Source of the DNA: Flabesymbios commensalis
Taxonomy: Eukaryota > Annelida > Polychaeta > Terebellida > Flabelligeridae
Direction of reading: 5' to 3'
Assembly (NCBI GenBank): GCA_964017125.1
Contig: OZ024902.1
Coordinates: 34,755,676-34,819,675, forward strand
DNA length: 64,000 nucleotides
Positions 56,491-64,000 of this stretch are shown one piece after another (position 1 is the first letter of the stretch; every line of letters starts with the position of its first letter). The notes below the pieces were generated by a model that made no database searches, was not told where the DNA came from, and saw only the letters and a program-made list of their open reading frames with translations. A program made the position numbers and the translations under genes.

Positions 56491-57890
56491 TACCGTAAAA
56501 TTTCTAATTGTAGCCGCGGCTTTAATTAGAATGTAAATTCTCATTTTCCAGTGCCCAATGCTAAAAGTCCACTTGCCGCTTCTATCAGAGGTTTTGTGTG
56601 AAAAATTAAATCACCGCGCGTCTATCACTCTGAGGTGAGCTGCCAGTAGAACCCAACCCTTCATGTCCAATGGTCAAATAAAGATATGCCCTATGAATCA
56701 ATTTAATGCTGTCATTAGTCCGAAAGTTTATAAACTTGTTTTGTTTTTTGCTATCGCTAATTAAACTTTTTTTACGATACAATAGTATTTCATTGTTCAG
56801 AGAACGTAATAAAAAGATACGCCATGATTAATTATATAAATAGTAGGCTAATGTCTATAACACATGTGAATGGCTGCATTAATTCAGTTAAGTGTTGGGT
56901 TGGTATACAGACATCGTGGCGCCGTGTGAACACCGTCATAATTATGTTATACACAGCCTTGTGAACACCGTCATAATTATGTTATACACAGCCTTGTCAG
57001 TTGGCAAGCACACCCCTCTCCAGTCTTGAATGCGTGAACCTGTCATGTTACCCCAGCAAACACAAAACGTCCAGCCAATGTTGCGTGAACCTGTCATGTT
57101 ACCCCAGCAAACACAAAAACGTCCAGCCAATGTTGGTATAATGTTGGCACCATTGAAACAGCAGCTCAGTTGACACGCGCTGCAAGGCCCACCTCCCTCC
57201 CCTAATGTTGATCAGCTGTCTGGCGTTGGAAGAAGACTACTTTGACACACTTTTTATCATGGTTATGCAGGCCAGCGATGCTGGCTTGACCGTGAAACAA
57301 CATTTAGTCGGCTCTTTCTGTTTACCTGTATCATGTGTATGCATGGGTCCCGTGGGTTGATGACGACAAATAACTATTGGAGTGTATATAGCCAAATATA
57401 TAATGTAATTGTCATTTGTATTTTACAATGGATATTTATTTAGGCCCACATATATAGGCCTACGTAAACAAATAGTTTAAAATCAACCCAAAACGATTTT
57501 AATCTGCTGGACCAGTAAGTAGGCTTAACATGGCAACAACTGTAGCGCATTACCCGCCTATCGTCACACATGTATCATGAATATAACGCCTCATGTCTGT
57601 AAAGGGTTAGAAGCTCTCTGGGCTTATACAGCGTGTGCTCCGTTGGCGTGGTTTAATAGCGTAGCTGGCGGCACGTTTTGATCAACACCTGGTCGTTGTC
57701 CTTTCAAGATACAGATTATTTTAAATAGATTTAAAAAAATGGTCCTTGACAAATCTCAAAAGTCGCCCTGCGGCTTCAAAATTGGAGGTTTTCCAATTAG
57801 GAAACTGCTGTCAAAAAAAAAAGATTTTTTTTTCAATTTTGGGGGGCGGCTTTTATTGGAGATGCGGCTACAATTAGAAATTTTACGGTA
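56491..57890. mobile_element. 1.4-kb element with perfect 27-bp inverted repeats
   Basis: The left end at 56491-56517 begins taccgtaaaatttctaattg and is exactly reverse-complemented at 57864-57890. If the outermost TA is the target, the element starts ccgtaaaattt. The interior holds two small tandem duplications (56926-56995 and 57031-57133) and cagcaaacac MITE pieces but no transposase frame, so it would be non-autonomous. Two independent MITE copies in opposite directions remain possible. Confidence 0.65.
56926..57133. repeat. Two adjacent tandem duplications (35 bp and 51 bp)
   Basis: gtgaacaccgtcataattat starts at 56926 and 56961 (35-bp period). tgcgtgaacctgtcatgtta starts at 57031 and 57082 (51-bp period) and includes accccagcaaacacaaaa and gtccagccaatgttg. 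The copies are almost identical, so the events look recent. Confidence 0.9.
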
Positions 57891-58176
57891 TTTGCCAATT
57901 TTAAAAGTATCTATATTCTGTTTACTCTTTCTCCTAAAAATAAAAATCTTTGTTTTATATAAGTTTACTTGCAACTTTCACATATTACATACTGTAAATC
58001 TGGTAAAATTCTTGAGGTTTTAATTTTCGGGATTATGCAAGAAGGACAAATTTGTGAATTCAAGAATCTTGCGGGAATTATTATTATCATAGCCGATGAG
58101 TGCTACTAAATAAAAATGAAAAGTTGCGAATTCTACACTTCACAAGTCAGAGCCAAGTAATCTGCATAGAGTAGAA
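57891..58176. other. No recognised feature
   Basis: AT-rich sequence between two transposon-like units. No supported coding frame. Confidence 0.3.
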
Positions 58177-58519
58177 CATGGCTGGAAATAAGGTTCAAAA
58201 ACATGAATATTTTGGTTGTCCGCCACAATATTAAGTTGTCCTTTCAAAAATGAGAACATAAGTTAAACTATAATTTTGATCACGACCACAATAATTATTA
58301 ACTATGTTTGGCAGTTAAAAAAGTGATGGGCAAAATTTGGTTGGACATTTAAGCTAGACTAGTCTAGTAGTAGTTACAGCTCACAGTCAGTGACTGTCCC
58401 TGAGACTGTTGGATGAAAATCTGTGGTTGTCCAGACGGACATCCATCAGAGCAATATGGGCTGTCCGTCTTGTGATTTAGTTGTCCCGGACAAACGGAAC
58501 GCTCTTATGTCCAGCCCTG
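58177..58519. mobile_element. hAT-like MITE, ~343 bp
   Basis: The left end catggctggaaataag and the right end cttatgtccagccctg are inverted with about three mismatches. TAGAA flanks both sides, a 5-bp duplication as in the other two hAT-like MITEs here. The interior has inverted gttgtccg/cggacaac words. Confidence 0.68.
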
Positions 58520-58979
58520 TAGAAGATGATTGACATATACATGATATAAATCACCCTCCTATGTTACAAATTGAACATGATCAATTGATGGAAATAGTAT
58601 TTAAGTCAACAATAAAGAGAAATTAAATACACTCTAATTATCACTGAATAAATTTTCTTCTTCTACATAGTCTTATAAGTTACATGTTTTTAAATATTGG
58701 TGAAAAATTACAGTACGTCATACTAATTGCAATAGCTCAGAATATGACGTGAGTGACGTTGGTCCACACATTGTAATGAATAAAAAATCATAATGGCTGC
58801 AGTCCCGTAACATACATGCATGTATGTAGGTATTCAAATGAAGTGGAAAAAGCTCTTAAAAAACTCTTACTTAAAGACATAAATTTATTTATGCCGATTT
58901 CAAATTGAAAAACCCTTTGGTCTCCATGGTTTGCAGAATAATATTTCACAGCTTGAAGGGTTAACCATAATTGTTACAA
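58520..58979. other. No recognised feature
   Basis: AT-rich, with no supported frame, repeat or element end. Confidence 0.3.
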
Positions 58980-59700
58980 TTAATTCACCAGATTTGATAT
59001 GTCTCCTTCAAAATCTGAGGAAAGATACCTGTATTCAGCACTATGTGCTGAAGTTTACACAATAGTGGTTTACATTAGAACCACATTAATTTTGATCTTT
59101 TCATTCAGTATCATATCTGAACTTGCAGATTTAATAGTTTTTCAAAGCTTTTAAGTGTTTTTTTAATCTCTCTAATTGTAAAATGTAGGCCTATACTTAT
59201 ATTTTCTTCACTTTCTTGTTCCAGATTTATAAGTTCCTCATCATTATGTAATGGCATTTTATCAATCCGGGGGGCACCACAGGGGGGGATATCACCTTGT
59301 TGGCAAGAAAAATTAAAATATTTCACATTTCAGTTAAAATAGGCCATTTTAAGCACCAAAATTTAAAAACTCTGATTTGTTTTTCCTGGAGGAGTACCCA
59401 CAGACCCCCCACCGCTTTTGGACCCCCCCTCTCAAACAATCTTGGCTGAAACCCTGAGAATTCTTTCGAATTAATTTATCCAACAAGTTTTTATTAACAT
59501 TATCTTTCTTTCTTATGAATCAAGTTTTTTTACCTAATATACTTTTTACTTTGTGACATGAATTTTTATTGTAAACCAATAGAAAAAATTATTTATTTGT
59601 AAAGTTCAGCTAATCTCCTAACTTATTTCTCAATTTATAGCACTCTTGATCAAAACCTGTTTTACTTCTGTTTTCCCTCCGACTTTTATCTCTATTGATA
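58980..59700 (-). pseudogene. Decayed LINE fragment around the RT start
   Basis: On the minus strand, about 59700-59600 reads NRSKTGFDQECYKLRNKL. About 59270-59110 reads RIDKMPLHNDEELINLEQ and FTIREIKKTLKSF, and the next frame gives SASSDMILNEKIK and LCKLQHIVLNTGIFP. These match the segment of LINE proteins just before and into RT motif 1-2. A ~190-bp C-run-rich repeat (about 59275-59465, with ccacagacccccc) interrupts it. Several shifts show it is dead. The polymerase core is missing. Confidence 0.6.
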
Positions 59701-60279
59701 TCGATTATTTTAAGAGTTGTTTACCTGCATTAACCATAATGTCAGTCACCTTAGATACAGCTCTAATCTATAACTATTCACTTTATCACTATTATGGCAG
59801 TTGTCAACTTTGCTAATAAAAAAATACACATGTCTTATCTTGCAATTTACTACATGGGCATTTTACTATAGGCCTATATACTTGTATCTTAAGGCATACA
59901 CTTCTTACCAGTAGGCCTACGACAGCAGCTGTTGGGAGCACATCAGCAGCTAAGAGAAGCACTGCAGAAGCTTAACCGTTCCAGTGCAGGGACCGTCTTT
60001 ATACGTCAGAGTCAGGGTTTTAAAGGAAAATACACTAGCAGCTGTTGTGGGCACCGCAGCAGCTGTTGTGAGCACCACAGCAGGTTCTTAAATGTTTTTC
60101 CAAATTCAAGTCTTTATTCAAAACATTCAAATCAATAATTAGTGGGGATGCTTGTGTTCATAAATACATTTCCGTGGGATTTTGATGGTTAAAATATGCC
60201 ACCTATATCAAAATGTTCAGAATAAACTACAGAACAAGAAAAAGTTTGATGGAGTTCGCAAATTGGTGTCAAAACACTT
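59701..60279. other. No gene; short cagcagctgttg repeats
   Basis: cagcagctgttg.gagcac-like words repeat at about 59925, 60035 and 60057. The apparent 68-codon frame is driven by them. Nothing else is seen. Confidence 0.4.
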
Positions 60280-60960
60280 TTCCCAGGCAAAATTCAAAAT
60301 GGCCGCCATGAAATCACTAATGGTATCATATATTCATCAATAATTGAGATAGAAACAAGATTATTTTACCAAACCATATGTTTTGGTATCAAGTAATACA
60401 ATAAAACAAACGATACAATTATTTGACATCGTTATTATGCAAAATTCAAAATGGCCGCCATGAAATCGCCATAATGATCATATCTTCGTTAATAATTGAG
60501 ATAGAGACGAGATTATTTCACCAACCCAAAAAATTTCGCTATCAAGGAATGCAATAAAACAAACGATACCTTCACTCGATATCATTATCATGCAAATTAA
60601 AAATGGCCACCATGAAATCACTAAATTGATCATATGTGCGTTAATTATTGGGATAAGAACGATATTATTTTACCAAACCATATGTTTTCGGTATCATACT
60701 TTATTTCACATTATTATCATGCAAAATTCAAAATGGCCGCCATGAAATCACTAGTCATATATTCATCATTAATCCAGATAGCGCTGATATTATTTCACCA
60801 AATCTCATGTAATCGATATAATGTTCACGCAATACAGTTAATCATTCAAGATGGCCGCCATGAACCTAATGAATTTATCACATATAAAGATAAAAACTGG
60901 AATTTTTCATCTAATAATACAGTAAAACACATCATACCTTTGTTTGTATATCTTTATATA
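60280..60960. repeat. Tandem array, ~120-152 bp unit, 5 copies
   Basis: The core aaaatggccgccatgaaatca recurs with ggcc at about 60301, 60453, 60605, 60735 and 60853. The first two steps are 152 bp, then 130 and 118. Units also share gataattgagat-like and ttattttaccaaacc blocks. The core is again the GATGGCCGCCAT type. Confidence 0.9.
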
Positions 60961-61907
60961 GCTTCAAAATGTTATGTCATTACCTATTTATCCAATGTCT
61001 CAATACTAGTAATGCTAATTACATAGTAGAGCATCTGTTTATGTATAGCACACACCACCCATCTACGTAACAGATTTTTAGCTGAACAATTAGGGCATAT
61101 CCACACGTAATCGACAGAACAATGTTTTAACTCACTCCAAACAAATAGATCCATATTGAATTACACCGCTTCTAATGTAATGTATTTTGAAATATTAGCT
61201 TTCACTTCTATATGATCACATTGATGCACAAGAGTGCATAATTGTTCATATACACCGATGATGCACTTCCCGACATCGACCTTACACGTTCTCGATATCA
61301 ATAATATTCTACACCTTTAAGATGTTTACCTATTTTGAACAAGTTAGCAGCATTATATATAGTGTGTATAGTTATTAACCACCTGTATCATAATTAGACT
61401 ACAATCATGAGGTCAACAGCAATGCATAGCATACTATCCTGATAATTGTATTTCTAAATCCGTTCTCCAGCCCTTGAACAGACACTGTTATAAATTTAGT
61501 TAAACAATACTAAAAATAGTAGTGTAATGTAACACAATGGGGCATAGCAAAAGAGTATCAATATTTGTACATATCATGTTTACAGATTTAGCGTCTACAC
61601 TGCAGTGTATCAAATAGCATATCAAAGGCAAGTTAATGTCATCGCAATGTCAAATCATAGAAAAGTTTTTCTTCAATTAATTGTCATTACACTTTTAGGT
61701 GACGAAAAATATTTGACAAAACACAGCGAATATGCATATCATTGAATAGTCAAAATGATTTTGTGTGGGTTTACATTGCCAGGGGTTGTAGAATAGATAC
61801 TATATAACTCCGAAAAATATACACATAACTCAAGATTTGGGCTTGTTGGACGTTGAGATGTTATTTTTTCACCCAAGTTTCACCGTTCACTTGTCGTGCA
61901 ATAAACC
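60961..61907. other. No recognised gene
   Basis: AT-rich sequence without repeats or coding frames that I can support. Confidence 0.35.
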
Positions 61908-63890
61908 CAGTGGCGTATCCAGAAATAAATACAGGGGGGTGCTCAGATTTCTAAGAAACCATTCAACAGCAGGGACCTGTAGGGGGGGGGGGGCATGCCT
62001 CCGCAAAATTTTGAAAAAATTAACATTTAATAGTGCGATTTCGTGGAATCTTTGTTGTAAAACAAAGATATGAGATACCGGCTGAAATGTCAGTTTTAAC
62101 TTAATGACAGATTAACCTAGCCTATTCTAGTCCAATTATTTAAGCTAACACAACCACACAATTGGAAAAACATAAACATAATCATTAGTTCACTTAACCC
62201 TTTCAGTACGTGGGCCGTCACCACGACGGCCTAAATTGGGTACACTAAAGTACGTGGGCCGTCGCCACGACGGCCTAATTATATGACGTCATATGCATAC
62301 ATTTGGGCCCAGTACTCTGGGGGACATTACTGCCAGTAGTGAAAGGGTTAATAGCGAGCGCGATCTACTGGGCATATTAAATAAGCTAGATAAAAATAAA
62401 CAGCTGTCGACCCAATATTGTGTTAATGTTTGGCCTGCATAGCAGACGGTGGTGCAACGATAGTATTAATTAAACCTTGTTTGTAGAATGCCGTTTATGC
62501 AATTATGTAGGGCCTAATTATGCAACAATCATCTATTAAAAGTGAAAACATGTCATTGAAAAAAGTCGTGGACCATTAAAATGCTTACAACGTTCACTAA
62601 TGATCACTTAAAATTCCTGAGATATTTGTTTTTATTTCACCTTTATTAATTTGCCACCCTCCCCTATGGCTGAATATTTCTTAATGCAAATGTTAGATTC
62701 CAGTTCATCATCACATAGGCCTATATCAGATATTTTTGTTAGTATTGGTTGTTCTTCCACATTGCTAAAACAACTTTACTGTCAATTTTCAATTATTATC
62801 CTTGATTTCGTCTGTGGTAAAAATAAACTGTTGAGTCCCAGCTGTATCTGAATTATTTCGTGTCAGTGACTATACCGGAGGTTTATATATTGCACTGAAA
62901 AAATACGACAATTTCAAATAGGCCTTAAAACAATTAAATTTTGAAAATCGAAATAGCGACCCTGTTTTTTCTCTACTTGTTCTCAAGACCGAGTCTCAGA
63001 GATGATATCTCTTGAAAAATGAATTCGCCATCACCCAGGTGAAAGAATCATGGTAGTTGGCGAATAATCTTTATCTCGTGGTCCTTATTATTTTATTTAT
63101 ATCAATTGCTTTAGAGGGCAGCACGTCCATGTCTAAGTCGTTGTCCGTTTCAAGCGATCCCCATAGCCTACTGTGTATTGTGCCAGAGGGGGGGGGGGCA
63201 CTCAAGTGCTGGAGATGTGCCGCTGGACAGGGTGCCTTTTTTGAGCTTCCAGCTTTGGCATGTGTTATAATTATCATAGGGTAGGGTAGTCTATGATAAT
63301 TACTATCAATCTTAGCATATCTACTTTGGAACAACGTTGTTTCAAGGTAGTCTATGATGATTATCATCAATCTTAGCATATTTATTTCCCATAACGTTTT
63401 CAAGTCTCGCTCAACGTTTCAATTATTGGCCAAGACTAACAAAAAGTTGATATATTTTATTCTGTTTCTTTTCAAAAAAAATAACAATGAATGTTTGAAA
63501 AATGTGTCAATCTCACACTAGTTAAGGGTGGACAGAAGAAAGAAGACCAGTCGCAACAAATTCCTACTTTTAGGTGCTCTGAATAGTCAATTTTAAAGAT
63601 TTGCATTCTAAAGATTGTGCTTCTGTCGCCACATAGGGGCGATGTGGCTAGCACTTTCCCAGGTCATTGTCTGATTTGAGTCTTTAATCTGTCAATGGCG
63701 CCAATGATGCATTCCAGACACCAGCCCTTTAAATAGGAAAGGGTATACATTCAGGTGTGGAGGGGGCTGGCACCAGCATGTCGGACACTGGTAGATTAAT
63801 TGTATATGAAATTATTGTTAGAAAATTACCACTCTGGAAATTAAGGGGGGGAGGCACCCTGAGCACCCCACTGGATCCGCCCGGGATTAA
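61908..63890. other. Possible pair of agtggcg.atccag repeat ends
   Basis: agtggcgtatccagaaat followed by ggggggtgctcag (about 61910-61945) has a partial inverted partner, ctgagcaccccactggatcc, at about 63859-63878. These words are typical ends of a widespread small repeat. They may be two separate copies and not one element. A 61-bp tandem duplication starting gtagtctatgat lies at 63286 and 63347. No coding frame is supported in between. Confidence 0.4.
62194..62351. mobile_element. piggyBac-like MITE, TTAA target, two internal hairpins
   Basis: TTAA at 62194-62197 and 62348-62351 flanks ends ccctttcagtac and its near-inverse gtagtgaaaggg. Inside, a ~29-bp unit starting agtacgtgggccgtc occurs twice. 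Its ggccgtcg-cca-cgacggcc core forms an 8-bp stem. There is no coding capacity. TTAA plus CCC ends fit piggyBac-type elements. Confidence 0.82.
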
Positions 63891-64000
63891 ACTTATATTT
63901 CACAATACATACGTTCACAACTAAATTAGAGCTGGATAAGATGTTATAAGGTAAATAATAGGTTATTGTTCCATTCTGCATTGTATTATTGTCTTCCCAT

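Noticed and set aside
60634-61026. 130-residue plus-strand frame
   Set aside because: It spans the tandem array at 60280-60960 and repeats its unit. No protein features.

Overview
The window looks like AT-rich, repeat-laden intergenic DNA from an animal, most probably a marine invertebrate deuterostome such as an echinoderm. This is an inference. It rests on the mix of elements (a tyrosine-recombinase retroelement of Ngaro type, Jockey- and CR1-like LINEs, a Ty3/gypsy element with a tRNA-Trp-type primer site, many TA- and TTAA-targeted MITEs), the dense scatter of the octamer TAGGCCTA, and the absence of any compact gene order. I found no intact host gene with exons, no rRNA and no genuine tRNA gene. 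Almost everything recognisable is a mobile element, a remnant of one, or a tandem array.

Layout. 0-7 kb: a dispersed repeat (452-1100), a ~316-bp tandem array (3660-4790) and two MITEs (6046-6709, 6853-7047). 7.4-9.9 kb: a 2.5-kb element bounded by 15-bp inverted repeats that carries about 12 same-direction copies of one 14-15-bp motif; it is the most unusual object in the window. 11.7-15.5 kb: a LINE tail fragment, a TTAA-flanked MITE, an inverted second copy of the first dispersed repeat, a perfect 30-bp palindrome and a ~465-bp pure trinucleotide tract. 16.7-19.2 kb: a 5'-truncated CR1-like LINE with several stops. 19.2-21.4 kb: two tandem arrays, one holding a small hairpin MITE.

22.1-32.0 kb (minus strand): decayed coding-like sequence, a ~1.17-kb unit in three tandem copies, and a Ngaro-like retroelement with gag, reverse transcriptase, RNase H and tyrosine recombinase. 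Upstream of gag, on the same strand, lie an array of short hairpin repeats, a Harbinger-like MITE and an SGNH-type hydrolase region. The tandem unit joins the 3' end of the recombinase gene to a piece of the neighbouring coding-like sequence, so it arose after the retroelement inserted. 32.3-34.6 kb holds another tandem array and nested repeats.

34.8-44.4 kb (minus strand): a broken Ty3/gypsy element whose integrase end is separated from its 3' LTR by a nearly complete ~6-kb Jockey-like LINE. That LINE has an uninterrupted 915-residue ORF2 and an ORF1 with a single frameshift. 44.6-53 kb: diverged repeats, a decayed gene with a Cys-rich tail that was hit by a dimeric tRNA-type SINE with clean 13-bp target duplications, a ~160-bp array, a second copy of the gypsy LTR, and a foldback element with 106-bp arms. 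53.4-59.7 kb: two decayed minus-strand LINEs, two hAT-like MITEs with 5-bp duplications and a 1.4-kb element with perfect 27-bp inverted repeats. 60.3-64 kb: a five-copy array and a piggyBac-like MITE.

The arrays at 3.7, 19.4, 44.8-45.7, 48.5 and 60.3 kb differ in unit and period yet share a core close to AAGATGGCCGCCA, which resembles the YY1 binding site. That recurrence is the most interesting pattern outside the individual elements. All repeat identities and counts were made by eye.
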